Below are positions 36,210 to 47,987 of a stretch of 64,000 bases of DNA, piece by piece. Under the pieces are notes generated by a model that saw nothing but the letters and a program-made list of their open reading frames with translations, was not told the DNA's origin and did not search any database. This DNA is from Lobosporangium transversale (taxonomy: Eukaryota; Mortierellomycota; Mortierellomycetes; Mortierellales; Mortierellaceae), in the NCBI RefSeq assembly GCF_002105155.1, contig NW_019028985.1, forward strand, positions 806,001-870,000, in the 5' to 3' direction. Numbering within the stretch: the stretch's first letter is position 1; each line of letters begins with the position of its first letter. The translations under genes and the position numbers were made by a program.

Positions 36210-37431
36210 GGCTGAATAACAACAGGCAGGATGTTCAGATGGAAGAAAATAGAGGGTTGATGATTGTACCTCTTTTTTGCCCATGCATGAGCATGGCTCA
36301 AGGGTACGCTTCTGAGGAGACTGCTTTTCTGTAAAAGTGGCTTTGTGATGGTTTGGGTTTCCATGAGATGATCCTCTTGAATTCCTTCACTTGTTAAACT
36401 TATGGTGTTTTGTAGCAGCTTATTATTACTGCCTTTACAAAGCCTTTACATAGTCTTTACAATGGGCGTTAGAGTAGGTCCTAATGAAGTCTTTAAATAT
36501 ATTCATTCCATTCCTTGGCGCTCCATTCGAGATGTCCGAAGACATTTCAAGAGGCACGGTTTCAGCTCTTTTTAAATTTTTGGTCAGCATTAACAGTGTC
36601 ACCAAATGTTGGCAGTCTGCAATATATATAAATATAAAGCATTAGAGATGAGTCTATATCGCACAATGTATGATGGACCGGCTGAATGGTATTTCGGCCA
36701 ATGTTTGCACCAAGGAAGAGAGAAAAAAAAAAAAAAAAACTATGAATGCTCAAAGTTGTCTAGATAAACTTTCTTTCTTTCTTTGATACTTTTTCAATTG
36801 GAGAGACATTTTCACTTTGAGATCATGGAGAAGACCTTTAAGAAGTCCCTCACTTGTTTGGTTCCTTCTTTTTGTGGATATTTGGATAAAGACACAGCTG
36901 TTTCTAGTTGTAGTAGTAATGAATCAAACACAGAAAGAAGTAATATAAAGGAAATGAAAAATAAAAAATAAAAGATCTGTCTATTTTCAGGATGTGCAGA
37001 TGACTTTCTTTGCCTTTTTAGTTCAACCTGAACACGGATGGAAAACCAAGAATGCTTCCAAACAATAAAAAAAAGGTTTGGTCTAATTCAATTCAGAGAA
37101 AGAGGGGCAGCTGGGTGTCGATTCCCGCATTTGGTTCCTGTGCCACATGCACACAAAATGACAAACATGTAAACACGAAAAGGATAAACTCTGAATGGCT
37201 AGGAGTTCTCCCGGTAATATATATTATTATATACTTTCTACAGCAATTGACGAGGCAAAAAGGACTTTTATGCTTGTATATATTTACATCTAATGCTCTT
37301 TCTCTTCACTCTCTACTTTTCGCTCCTTCTTAATTTCATTGCATTTCTCATTCCATCCATCCCATCCATCATTTTTTTTTTTTTTTTTTTTTTTAAAAAA
37401 TTTTTCCTTGTTACAATTGCACAGCATTTCG

Positions 37432-37462
<31 letters not shown>

Positions 37463-37549
37463 GTTTATACCGGATTCTTCCACTTGATCACTTACTCAGC
37501 CAATACAGGCTCACTTCACCATAAATCGTATTGGTTGTATATCAACTCA
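36210..37549. other. Divergent intergenic region, ARP8 / bHLH gene
   Basis: Upstream DNA of two divergent genes. It has A/T homopolymers near 36722-36739, 37372-37394 and 37434-37462, the last two just upstream of the bHLH start. No supported gene. The short frames here have no motifs. Confidence 0.5.
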
Positions 37550-38999
37550 ATGAACACAACATTCAATTCCTTTGATTCCTCTTCTCTATCCTCATCAAAT
37601 GCACCTCAAGTCTCGTCGGAGGCCAAAAAACGAAAACCATACACGAAGAAAGACACAGCATCCACATCCAGTATGAAGAGCAATAGAAATAACAACAATA
37701 ACAGAGGTGAACGAATGACCTTTGAGTTGGACGATGTATTACGGAAATATTCTCCAGAACAGTTCAAAACATGTAAAGCTTATGACGTTGGTGGTGTTAA
37801 CATCCTCAACAAGAAACCTGTCGACTCTAAAACTGCGTTGGACAAGATCAAGCGTAGGAGGGAGACTCACAATCGGGTGGAACGCCGCCGTAGAGACTGC
37901 ATTAATCAGGTATAAATATAAACTCTGTCGCAATGAGAAGTCGACTTATCAGATTTTATTGACTTGAACAAAGTTATTCACTCATCCCTCTTTCATACAC
38001 AATAAAAAAAACAACAATGATATCAACAATAATTTCTATCTCTTGCAGCTCATTGACGAGCTCACTTCATTGCTCCCCAAGAACGACGATGACAGTCAGT
38101 CGAAATGCCATCGCGTTAATGTTCTGCGTACAGCTGTAGAACACATTCAAAATCTGACTCGTCAGAACGACCATTTAAACAAGCAGCTAGAGGCTCTACA
38201 AACGGGTGCAACCATGCCTCCACCTCCACCTGCCATCATTACTACTCCTGCACCCACTACAAATATCAAGGAAGAAACTGAGGATGACTCGTTATCGCAA
38301 TATTCTTACAGTTCAGAGGCCAGCTCGTCTTTCTATACTTCTCATGCCCTTCGCTCACCAATATCACCGCTGTCTCCAAGTCATTTTTCACCCACATCTA
38401 GTCCTAGCCTATCAGCGCAGCACAGTGGACAAACATTTTCCAGTTGGGAAAGTCATTCCCTTACACATTTGCCACCATTAAATCTGTCAGGCACAATCTC
38501 TACTAATCCATCTACTTCTCGGCCCATAACGCCATCATCGCTGCCTTCGCTGAGCGAAATCTCTGCTAATTTGCCATCTATCCCTACGATCATTGAGCCA
38601 TCGAACCCTGTATCATCGCCATCCATGGATATGGACGGCAATAATAGTACTACTGGATCTCATGCAAAGCGACTGCATCGACAAACACTTCCTAGATTAC
38701 AGTTAGCGCCTCCGTCATTTCATCATCTCCATCCTAGTAGCAATCAAAGCGGTGTACCGTCTTCACCATCAAACTATGGACAAGATTCGTTAACTTCGCC
38801 TGCATCAGCACACTCAGCATACTCATCAACCTCTGGATCATGGTCATCCTCGTCTTCATCCTTTGGCCCGTTCTCAACCGCATCTTCTCCGGGCCCGCTA
38901 TCACCATATGGAGGAACAAGCCCACGATCACCGGGATACTCACCTCATGGACTTCCATCAACAAATCTATTGTCTACCTCCTCTAGCTATCCACATTAA
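37550..38999 (+). CDS. bHLH transcription factor (USF/MITF-like basic region)
   Basis: Two exons, 37550-37909 and 38049-38999, encode 436 aa. The basic region and helix 1 read KIKRRRETHNRVERRRRD-CINQ. The His-x3-Glu-x-Arg-Arg-Arg pattern (H..VERRRR) predicts binding to a CACGTG E-box. Helix 2 follows (SKCHRVNVLRTAVEHIQNL) with a short leucine-zipper-like extension (QNDHLNKQLEAL). The intron lies exactly at the end of helix 1 (CINQ|LIDEL). The C-terminal 220 residues are Ser/Pro-rich with many SP and SPSH/SPS sites, typical of a phosphorylated activation region. The upstream in-frame extension lacks an ATG, so the start at 37550 is preferred. The target genes are unknown. Confidence 0.9.
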
Positions 39000-39341
39000 A
39001 AAGTTTAGTGCCTGTAAAAGTAAAAATAAAAAAAAGACGCTATTGTTTGAGCTTTTTCATTCTTATTCTTTGGAAGATAAAATAAAAGAAAGAAAGAAAG
39101 GACAAATACATGTTTGTGAAGGGCTTCTCTCAGATGGCGTAAACGGAAATTTCTTGGGGCATTGGGTAGCTTCTGCTATACTATGTCATTAGGTTTAGTG
39201 CCGATGAGTTAGTGAGGTTCCAAACTAATGAGAATTAAGTGACTTATTCTAATTCAAACCATGGTTCTCAATGCATCCCCTATCCACGTTGGCCTGCCAC
39301 ATGAGCTTGGACCTGAACAGGTCGTTGACGTCAAGTATTTT

Positions 39342-39372
<31 letters not shown>

Positions 39373-40548
39373 GTTCGAGATTGGCCTATTTTGGAAGGCC
39401 CTGCCCAAGGAGCTGTGGACCTTGCCCTGAAGAAACCTCTACAGTACCCTTTATGCAAGTGTACCTTTCTTATCATGTCGTGTCACTCTTACCATATGGC
39501 TTTTTATTTCTTTTTGGTCAGACCCTATTTGGAAAGGAAAAAAAAAAAAAAAAAAAAAAAAGGGGAGGGGACTTGGAGCTAATCCCACCATTTCCGAAGG
39601 TGCAGTTTTTGACCACATCGTACATTTAACTGCGTTATTCTACTTCGTTTACGATATGCATTGAGGACCCTATAGAGGGCATGTGTATCAGTAATCCTAA
39701 GAACACGAACAGACATTAGAATTATTTCAAACTACAAGAGTATGTGTAGTCTAGCTTGACTTGGAAATAGGACGCGTCCACCTATCTAGGGTCCCTGTTT
39801 TCAATGAGTGTATAGTGGGGAAAAAAAAAAAAAAATGATGTGAGTGTGGTGCTTGATGATACTTGCACGTGCCTAGGGCCCTTTAATCTAATGTATGAGT
39901 TATTTTGGTTATTTTCTACTTTTTTTTTTTTTTTTTTTTTACCAGACTCTTGGATGGTCCAAACACTCTTCTTCTATCGTTCATTTGAAGGAACAACAAG
40001 CAAACAAACGAATAAACAAAAAGAACAAAAGGGACAAAAAAAAAATAAAGGATCCATTCAGGCTGGTTAGCATTCTCCTATTCGTTAAAAAATATATTTA
40101 GTTGTTTTCAGGAACAGTACGTTTTTTTTTTTTTTGCTTTTTTGCTTTTTTGCTTTCTGCTTTCAGCACTGACCACGAGTGATTCGCGCTAAAAAAAGAT
40201 TGTGGTGTAACAACGCCGCCTACCCTTGAATTCGCGTTTTATTAAAATTGGATCGTTGATATTCCATCATGCACTTTGAATAATCTGATTGGGTCAAAAG
40301 AAAAAAAAAAAAAAAACGCAGCCAATATGCGAGAGAAGGAATATCGTGTTGTTAATGTAACAAAGAATACCGTAATACTCACTAAAAGGAAAAAAAATAA
40401 AAATAAAAATAAAAGCCATAGAACGAACAATAGAATAATGCATATACACATATAACAGTAGTAAAAGCACACTAGTTCTAGACTACTATGAGGATAACTC
40501 TTAATAAACGCGGCACATGACGTCAGGAGATCAAGCAGAGACGGTGGC

Positions 40549-40584
<36 letters not shown>

Positions 40585-40638
40585 AGCGGGGTACTTGGGC
40601 CTTCCTGCAAGGGGAACCGTGCTCGAACCCTGATGTAA

Positions 40639-40673
<35 letters not shown>

Positions 40674-41069
40674 GCGTTATTGCATTATAGTGTCCATGTG
40701 TCGCGTTTTTCAGCTTCTTCTTATTGCTCTTTCTCCCCCTGTCTATCACCCGCACCCGCTCAGTCCTTCCGTTGAACGTTTCCTTCTTTTCCTCAAAGGA
40801 TGGCTGATATGGGAAGCAAACGAAGAGACAAAAAAAAAAGCTATAAAATATCGATGTCAAGTTCACATTTTTTCCTCTTTTTTTTTTTTATTTTTTTTGT
40901 TCTCCATCCTTCACTCACTCTCTTGCGTTTTTAACAACTGTTTAATCCTTTCATTAATTTTAACCAAACCAAACCAAGCCAAATCAAATCAAACCGATCT
41001 CCATATCCCTACCACAAAAAAAAAAAAAAAAAAAAAAAGAAAAAAAGAAAAGAAAAACGTAAAGAAGCC
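39000..41069. other. 2-kb intergenic region with paired homopolymers
   Basis: No supported gene. It contains T or A runs near 39343-39370, 39539-39560, 39918-39940, 40301-40316, 40550-40579, 40641-40669 and 41016-41038. The A30/61-nt/T29 arrangement at 40550-40669 is listed separately. A CCAAA-type repeat at about 40964-40995 and the A run immediately precede the next start codon. Confidence 0.5.
40550..40669. repeat. A30 - 61 nt - T29 inverted homopolymer pair
   Basis: Thirty A (40550-40579) and twenty-nine T (40641-40669) flank a 61-nt GC-richer segment. As single strand or transcript the two runs can pair into a stem of about 29 A:T pairs. The segment has a GTTCGAGCA stretch on the minus strand, but it does not fold as a tRNA. 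Confidence 0.8.
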
Positions 41070-42548
41070 ATGCATCCACGTACTCTCATCCTTGCTACCG
41101 CTACCGTGTTCAGTGTGCTCGGCACAAATACTGTCCAAGGAGCAGCTATTAAAAGAAATGTTGCTCTGTTGAGCCCCAACATGGCGCAAGCGGCCAAGAC
41201 CCCTTCGCTCTATCGTCGTGGTTACGACGATGATGATGACGATGAAAATGATTACGACAGAGATTGTTGCCGTCGTCGTCGTCGACGTCGTGGACACAAA
41301 GGCAGAAATGGCGACCATGGTGATGATAAAGATGATCACGATGATAAGGACCACGATGACGAAGATGATCACGGTGACAAGGACCATGATGACGAAGGTG
41401 ACCATGATGACAAGGACCATGATGATGAAGATGACCATGATGAAGATGACCATGATGACAAGGACCATGGTGACGAAGATGACCACGGTGACAAGGACCA
41501 TGGTGATAAAGGCGACCACGGTGACAAGGACCATGGTGATGAAGATGATCACGGTGACAAGGACCATGGTGACAAAGATCATGGTGACGAAGATGATCAC
41601 GGTGATAAGGACCATGATGATGAAGATGACCACGGCGACAAGGACCATGGCGACGAAGATGACCACGGTGATAAGGACCATGGTGGAGAAGATGACCACG
41701 GTGATAAGGACCATGGTGATAAAGGCGACCACGGCGACAAGGACCATGGCGACGAAGATGATCACGGTGATAAGGACCATGATGATGGAGGTGACCACGG
41801 TGACAAGGACCATGGTGACGAAGATGATCATGGTGACGAAGATGATCATGGTGATAAGGACCATGGTGATAAGGACCATGGTGACAAGGACCATGGCGAT
41901 AAAGGCGACCACGGTGACAAGGACCATGGTGACGAAGATGATCACGGTGACAAGGGCCATGGTGATGAAGGTGACCACGGTGACAAGGACCACGATGACA
42001 AGGACCATGGTGACGAAGGTGACCACGGCGACAAGGGCCATGATGATGAAGGTCACCGTGATGACAAGGACCATGATGACAAGGACCATGGTGACAAGGA
42101 CCATGGTGACGAGGGTCATGATGATGAAGATGGTCACGGTGGTAAGGGCCGCGATGACAAGGGCCACGATGACAAGAATGGCCGTCATGGCAAAGATGGC
42201 AAAGATGATAAGGAGGATAAGCCTGACATGAGGGGAAAGGATGATAAGGAGAATGGCAAAGAGAAGGAGAAGGATGACAAGAAGTCAAAGAAAGAAGAAG
42301 AGACCTCCACCTCTCGTCCTACTACCAAGCCTAAGGCCACGGTGACAAAGGCAGAGGTCGTTCCTACATCATGGACGACCGGCTGGACTTCTACAAGGAC
42401 ATCTATTGTCACAGTGGCCCCTACCACAGGTGCTGGAACGCGTGTAGCCACGCCAACACCTACCAAAAACGCTGGAGCGAGTGTCAAGAAGCAAGGCCAG
42501 GTTGCATTGGGATTGCTGTGTGTTGTTGTGGCAGCACTTTTGTACTAA
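41070..42548 (+). CDS. Secreted His/Asp repeat protein with GPI-anchor signal
   Basis: Single exon, 492 aa. Residues 1 to about 24 are a signal peptide (ending NTVQG). A DYDRDCC and an R7 run follow. From about residue 82 to 375 the chain is an imperfect repeat of about 11 aa, DDHGDKDHGDE, with variants DKG, DDG and DEG. Asp and His make up most of it. A Lys/Glu-rich part, a Thr/Ser stalk with WTTGWTSTRTS and a hydrophobic end (VALGLLCVVVAALLY) indicate a GPI-anchored cell-wall protein. Repeated His/Asp clusters suggest binding of Zn, Cu, Ni or Ca; this is inference, as I know no named family. The biased GAY/CAY/GGY codons keep two minus-strand frames open (42188-40989 and 42288-41149); those are not genes. 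Confidence 0.82.
   Translation: MHPRTLILATATVFSVLGTNTVQGAAIKRNVALLSPNMAQAAKTPSLYRRGYDDDDDDENDYDRDCCRRRRRRRGHKGRNGDHGDDKDDHDDKDHDDEDDHGDKDHDDEGDHDDKDHDDEDDHDEDDHDDKDHGDEDDHGDKDHGDKGDHGDKDHGDEDDHGDKDHGDKDHGDEDDHGDKDHDDEDDHGDKDHGDEDDHGDKDHGGEDDHGDKDHGDKGDHGDKDHGDEDDHGDKDHDDGGDHGDKDHGDEDDHGDEDDHGDKDHGDKDHGDKDHGDKGDHGDKDHGDEDDHGDKGHGDEGDHGDKDHDDKDHGDEGDHGDKGHDDEGHRDDKDHDDKDHGDKDHGDEGHDDEDGHGGKGRDDKGHDDKNGRHGKDGKDDKEDKPDMRGKDDKENGKEKEKDDKKSKKEEETSTSRPTTKPKATVTKAEVVPTSWTTGWTSTRTSIVTVAPTTGAGTRVATPTPTKNAGASVKKQGQVALGLLCVVVAALLY
41310..42190 (+). repeat. Coding minisatellite of HGDKD-type units
   Basis: In-frame imperfect tandem repeat, mostly 33-nt units (GATGACCACGGTGACAAGGA-like) mixed with 15-nt units, encoding Asp/His/Gly/Lys blocks. 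Copies differ mainly at third positions and by whole-unit loss or gain, which points to slippage or unequal exchange kept in frame. Confidence 0.85.
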
Positions 42549-42995
42549 AAGAAAGTTTAGTTATTTATTCAGCTTGTTAGAAGCACTATTTAATAAAATA
42601 TAATTGATTAATTATTAAACTAAACTTCATTCCTCTGGACACAAATGTTGCAAATGTTTATTGGTTCGTAAATGTCTGTACTGGATATATGAAAGAGTTG
42701 CTATTGATCTATGGATTTGTCATACATGATCGCGTTTTTCCTACCAAATTTACATGAGATCTGAACGGTCACATCTCTTTTTGTCAGCTTTGTAATGTAC
42801 GCCCAATGAAATCCCGAATTTTCTGTCCGATGTCTGCGCACAGGGTCTGTTTCTTTCCTTCTGGTTCTCTTCATTGCTCGCCCGCATCCCTGATCTCATT
42901 CCGACTCTCTCTTTCTCTTCCTTTTCCTCTTCCTCTTCCTCTTCTTCTTACTTCATTTACCTCAAAAAGTCTCATTCCTTATTTTCTGTAATCTC
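42549..42995. other. Intergenic, GPI protein 3' flank and O-acetyltransferase promoter
   Basis: AT-rich at first, then CT-rich (about 42890-42960, TTCCTCTTCC runs) just upstream of the next ATG. No open frame of note. Confidence 0.5.
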
Positions 42996-43200
42996 ATGCA
43001 TTCTCGTGTCTTCTCATCGGCCCTTATAGGATCTGCGCGTGTTGCCAGAGCTGCAACTTCACGCCACGCTGGTGTGCCTGCTCTGGCACTCACCTCTCGA
43101 AAACGTATGTCAATTATATTATCAAATGTCTTTTTTCTCTTTTTTTTTTTTGCAAGCTTTAAAGAAAAGCAAAAAAAGTCAAGCCTAATAAAAGTCTTTG

Positions 43201-43231
<31 letters not shown>

Positions 43232-44847
43232 CCCTCTTTTCTACTTGTGTTGTAGTACTCCATACTTCACTCTGGAATCCATCGTCCTCTAATGCATCAA
43301 CAGCAACATCACATTCTTCCAGTAATCCCCCTATGGCATTTCCCTGTGTCGATCAATTGGAGCAACGTACTCAAAAGTTCCTTCAGTCATTCGACGGAGG
43401 ACCCGAACCTTCATACAGTAACCCCATCTCAGGATACAGTCTTTATCAACACAATGAGCCATTTCTGTTGGATCATGGAGGAATCCTTCCTAAATTCGAG
43501 ATTGCATACGAAACGTGGGGAGAACTGAATGAGGACAAATCCAATGCAATTTTGCTTCACACAGGATTATCGGCTTCATCACACGCAAAATCACACCCAC
43601 AAAACACAACGCCAGGATGGTGGGAAAAGTTTATTGGGCCTGGATTAGCCATCGATACCAATCGGTTTCATGTGATCTGCACTAATGTCATCGGGGGTTG
43701 TTATGGATCCACAGGTCCTTCATCGATCGATCCCAAGGATGGAAAGCCTTATGCAACCCGGTTTCCTATCGTGACCATTTTTGATATGGTCAGAGCTCAG
43801 TTCGAAATGCTCGACGCTATGGGTATTAAGAAGCTGCATGCATCCGTTGGAGCTAGTATGGGTGGTATGCAATCCTTAGCGGCTGCGCTGCTCTTCAAGG
43901 ACAGAATTAGCAAAGTCATTAGTATTTCTGCTGCTGCTCGATCTCATCCATATAGCATCGCACTCCGTTTTACTCAACGCCAAGGTAAGGAAGTAATAAC
44001 AAATTGTAGAAGAAAAGGCAGACTTATGCATGCATGTTCATGTCATTGCCATATCCATATAGATTTATAGTTTGAGACATTTTATAATTTACTCATTTAC
44101 TCCCACGCTTTTTTTTTTTATTTGTTTCCACTAGTCCTCATGGCGGATCCAAACTGGAACAAGGGATTTTACTACGACAAGGTGCCTCCACACAGCGGCA
44201 TGAAGTTGGCACGCGAGATTGCCACCATCTCTTATCGATCGGGACCTGAATGGGAACAACGTTTTGGTCGGAAACGATCTCAACCAACGACAACGCCATC
44301 ACTTTGTGCAGATTTCTTGATCGAGACCTATTTAGATCATCAGGGTGAACGGTTCTGTCTACAGTATGATCCCAATTCATTGCTCTATGTTTCCAAAGCC
44401 ATGGACATGTTTGATCTTTCTGCTTCCGTTTCTGCAGAGACAGCCCTGCGTCGAGCTCGAAACACTCTTCGACTTCAAGAAGGCAAGGGCTCTTCTGCTC
44501 CTGAGAATGCTGCTGTTCCACCTGAAGAAGAGCAACAGATAGCGTGCTCAACAGTCAATGCTGCAGATGTTGCTAAAAATGTTGTCCTAGATGATCCCAA
44601 GGCTCAACTTGAAGATCTGCAGGCAGGTCTCAGTGTGCTCAAGGACATTCCGACATTGATACTAGGGATTCAATCGGATATCCTCTTTCCGGTTTGGCAG
44701 CAGAAGGAAGTCGCTGATTGCTTGCGCCAGACAGGGAATAAGACGGTGACCTACTATGAACTTGACTCTATGTATGGTCATGATGCATTCTTGCTCGAGA
44801 TTATCAATGTCGGAAGTGCTGTCAAGGGCCATTTAGAGCTCAAGTGA
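42996..44847 (+). CDS. cysA: Mitochondrial serine/homoserine O-acetyltransferase (cysA-type)
   Basis: Three exons, 42996-43104, 43256-43984 and 44135-44847, give 516 aa. Residues 1 to about 45 are Arg/Ser/Ala-rich, a likely mitochondrial presequence. The alpha/beta-hydrolase fold of the MetX/Met2 family follows. Ser237 in GASMGGMQ is the nucleophile, with Asp461 ([10 protein letters not shown]) and His495 (YGHDAFL). The blocks [31 protein letters not shown] and [20 protein letters not shown] look closest to Aspergillus cysA and S. pombe cys2, which acetylate L-serine with acetyl-CoA for cysteine synthesis. Homoserine acetylation cannot be excluded from sequence alone. Intron 1 contains a T run of about 30 nt just before its acceptor. 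The gene is convergent with the RING gene. Confidence 0.88.
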
Positions 44848-45082
44848 TTCATATAATAGTGTTTTATTAATACAAATAATTTGGGGGTTTTTTTTTAAAA
44901 ACAAAAAAAAAAAAAAAAAAAGCTTATCTTTATGCTTGTCAAATTAAGTGTTCAAAAGTGTATTCATAAATGTATACAAATACAAATTTATTATTGTCAT
45001 TATCATCATTATCATTGGTATTGTTATTATTATTATTATTACTACTACGATTGTTGTTTGAAATTCTTTCTCATCTTCTTCA

Positions 45083-46016
45083 TCAACGCCTAAAGGATTG
45101 TGAATATTGATCCATAATCTCGGCTAGGTCCGTCAGTCGCCGAACAAAGCCACGGGCATAACTCTTTGACATGATCCATTGTGTCATAGAACATACAGGG
45201 TTTATACAGGAAGGTGTATTGGGATTGCTGCCGTTGGACATTATATTGGCGGTGGCACTGGCACTGGCATTGATATTGGTATTGTCTTCGCTTTCCACAC
45301 TGGAGTTGGAAGAAATAGGTGAATTGTAACTATTATTGCCGGCACGCTGGAGATCCCTTTGGAGTTGGTGATTCTGATGTTGTAGGGCTGCAGGGTGTGG
45401 ATTGCCCAACAGGACAAGATTCGCTGCATTGGCAGTGGCAGTGGCAGTGAAAGTAGTAGTGGCAGCAGCAGTTGTAGTAGTAGTTGGAGTAGTAGTAGTT
45501 GCAGTTGCAGGAAAAGTATAGCCATTACCACTGTTGTTGTGACCATTGCCATTGGCAAAGGATATGGTTGGAAATACAGTAGGAGTAAAGGAATCCTGCA
45601 CATCAAATTCATATTCCATTGCCACGCCAATCATTCCATAGCCGTTTGGGTTATCAGCACCGCTATTGTGACGATGGCTGTAGTAGTAGTTGTTATTGTT
45701 CCTACTGCCATGATCAGAAGAAGAAGAAGAAACATTGTCTGAAAAGGACAAACGATCGAGTTGTAATCGCCCTTGCAACTGATAATGAGATGGTGGCACA
45801 AAGAATGTGACTATTAGGACCCAACAGATCATGTAACCAATCCCAGATCCAAACAAGCACAAAAGCTTGGACCACAATGTCTCAATGCGGCCAAGAATTA
45901 GCGCCAAGAGCAGGATCGTGACTGAGAAAGGTGCTCCATAAAGAAGAAGCCAAGCAGAAGTGGAGATGTAGGTGGGGGAAAAATGTTGTGATTGAAGAAG
46001 CGCTCGTTGTCCTTGC

Positions 46017-46108
<92 letters not shown>

Positions 46109-47692
46109 TTGTAGCTGTTGTGGTGGTCGTAAATGAACACCTGTTGATGTAGAAGAGGCCAGGGTAGGTGGAGATGAAGGTAAAGTTGTAAGATAGGAGG
46201 CCAAGGGGGGCGAAAATGAGGGAGAAGCTGGTGACAATGAGGAGGCGTATGAGACGGACGTTCGCCTCAGATCATACATGGACCGCCGCCGCTGTTGTAG
46301 TACCAAGTTTGATAAATTGTGTTGTAAATGAATGCTGTTGTTACGATTCCGATTTCGGCTTATTGGGCTGTTGCTGCCGTCGTTGACGGCTGCACTAATA
46401 AAGCCTGTCGTTGATGTTGATGTTGATATTGGTGTTAAAGTTGTGGTTATTCCTGGCTGGGTTTCTGTTGTTGTGATCAGTTGTGAGGAGGGTGATTGTG
46501 GTTTGGATTCCTCTGTGTCTGAGCCCATGAACGGCTGGTCCTTATGAAGAAAGCGGCACAACGGACAGATCATCTCTTTAATTCCCATGAACGCCACTCT
46601 GCAAGTGTCCCAAAAAAGAAATAGAAAAAAAAATGTATGATTAATCTCAAAAATACGAAAAATGTTGAGTGACATGCATGAAATGTCTGTCTGTTGACAA
46701 AGACAGAGAAGAGGTAGAGGATAGGGACAGCAAAAAAAAAAAAAAAAAAAAAAAGAATAATAACAATAGGAGAGCCATATTGTTGATATTGTTGCTGTTG
46801 TTCTTGTCCTTGTTTTCTTGCTGCCGTAGTTGAGAAATGGAAGGGCATTTTGGTCTAAATTAAGGTATCTATAGGATTTGTTTATGATTGTGGTTGCTCA
46901 CTCGCAACTTGGTTTTGCTCAATCACTTTTTGCAATCTCTCCGTCCTTTCGTCATAACTTTTTCTTTTTCTTTTTTCTGCTTGTTCATATGCCATTAATC
47001 TGTTGCTTTTTTTTTTTTTTTTTTTTTTTTTTGGCTCTCGGTTTGTTTTTTTTTTTTTTTTTTCCCTTTCATTTGTTCGCTGTTCCTCACTTGTTTGTTA
47101 ATGTTTGCCTGCTAATAGCGTGTTTTTTTTTTTTTTGGTTTGAAATTAATGACATTGATGGTTGGCCCCTTCGATATTAAATACCGCGGTGTTTGTGGGA
47201 TGTGGTTTGTGGATTGTTTGTGATTGTGATTGTGATTGTTGGTATTTACGTAGAATGCTGGCGTGTTGTAATAGCACTAACGGTGTTATGTGTTCATTCC
47301 GTCCTTAAATAATAATAACAATAAAAAAGTTTCTGGATCGGATAGTTCGGATGAGTTGCATGGTCAAGTGCTCTATAGTAGAGTGATCCGATGGTCCAAT
47401 GGTCGAATCTCTCTCATTCTTATACTCAGTTATATATCACTTGCTTTCATTTCATTTCATTTCAAGTCGCATGGTCGGACGTTGTTTGTTTAAATTAGCG
47501 AGATATTAAAAAAGCATGGTCTATTGCTCCCATGTCCGACACCAATGCCCTCTAATCTCATGTCGCTCTTTAACTACCTCTTTTTTAGTTTTTTACTTTA
47601 TAATATATTTTCCATTCCTTTTCAACGTTTCAACTTTTCAATGGTCTCTGATGATTCCTTTTCTTTCCATCACTGCTGTTTAAACTGTTTAT

Positions 47693-47724
<32 letters not shown>

Positions 47725-47987
47725 GATTGATTTTTGTTTACTTACGAGATGCATGAGAGATGAAATTCGTGTCGGCAGGCAAGAGTTGCTTTGGCATGAT
47801 GGCTTGGACGTATGCTGTCCAAACATATTGCACAATCCGGGTTATCAGATTTATTCAGGGCTGTGGTTGTGATGCAGGGTGGGGTTGCTGCTGGATTATC
47901 TACAGTGTCTGTGCTGCAGATTGTTGTAAGGGAAGTTGTTGTTCCTGAAGCCATGCTTGGCGAATCGAACAATTGAACGCGATTCAT
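45083..47987 (-). CDS. RING-H2 membrane E3 ubiquitin ligase-like protein
   Basis: Two exons, 47987-47746 and 46598-45083, joined in phase, give 585 aa. The RING-H2 is split by the intron: Cys52-x2-Cys55 (CAICLDS), Cys71-x-His73-x2-His76-x2-Cys79 (CRHEFHLSC), then Cys92-x2-Cys95 (CPLCR) in exon 2. A run of 17 Gly-Gln pairs lies at about 244-278, followed by two hydrophobic segments (about 296-316 and 326-347) likely to span a membrane. The tail has Asn/Ser/Thr-rich repeats. It should act as an E3 ligase with E2 binding on the cytosolic side; the substrate is unknown. The intron is 1147 nt, far longer than others in the window, and contains a (TAA)n and several T runs, so an unseen exon inside it is possible. 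Confidence 0.82.
46007..46108 (-). repeat. Hexanucleotide repeat encoding (Gly-Gln)17
   Basis: Seventeen near-perfect copies of a GGTCAA-type hexamer (TTGACC on the plus strand) lie in frame within the RING-H2 gene. Because the unit is 6 nt, length change stays in frame. It precedes the first membrane segment. Confidence 0.92.
47699..47723. repeat. (TAA)n microsatellite in RING-gene intron
   Basis: About eight TAA units just inside the intron, roughly 25 nt from its donor site. Confidence 0.85.

Noticed and set aside
40580..40640. Possible tRNA or SINE from a GGTTCGAGC stretch on the minus strand
   Set aside because: No acceptor, D or anticodon stem can be formed around it, and the T stem does not pair.
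40989..42288. Two long minus-strand frames (399 and 379 aa) opposite the His/Asp protein
   Set aside because: They are shadows of the repeat: GAY, CAY, GGY and AAG codons contain no stop when read on the other strand. The plus strand has the signal peptide and anchor.
24674..46108. Link between the SMCR8-like gene and the hexanucleotide repeat as in human C9orf72 disease
   Set aside because: The hexamer here is TTGACC in a different, unrelated gene 14 kb away; the resemblance is coincidental.
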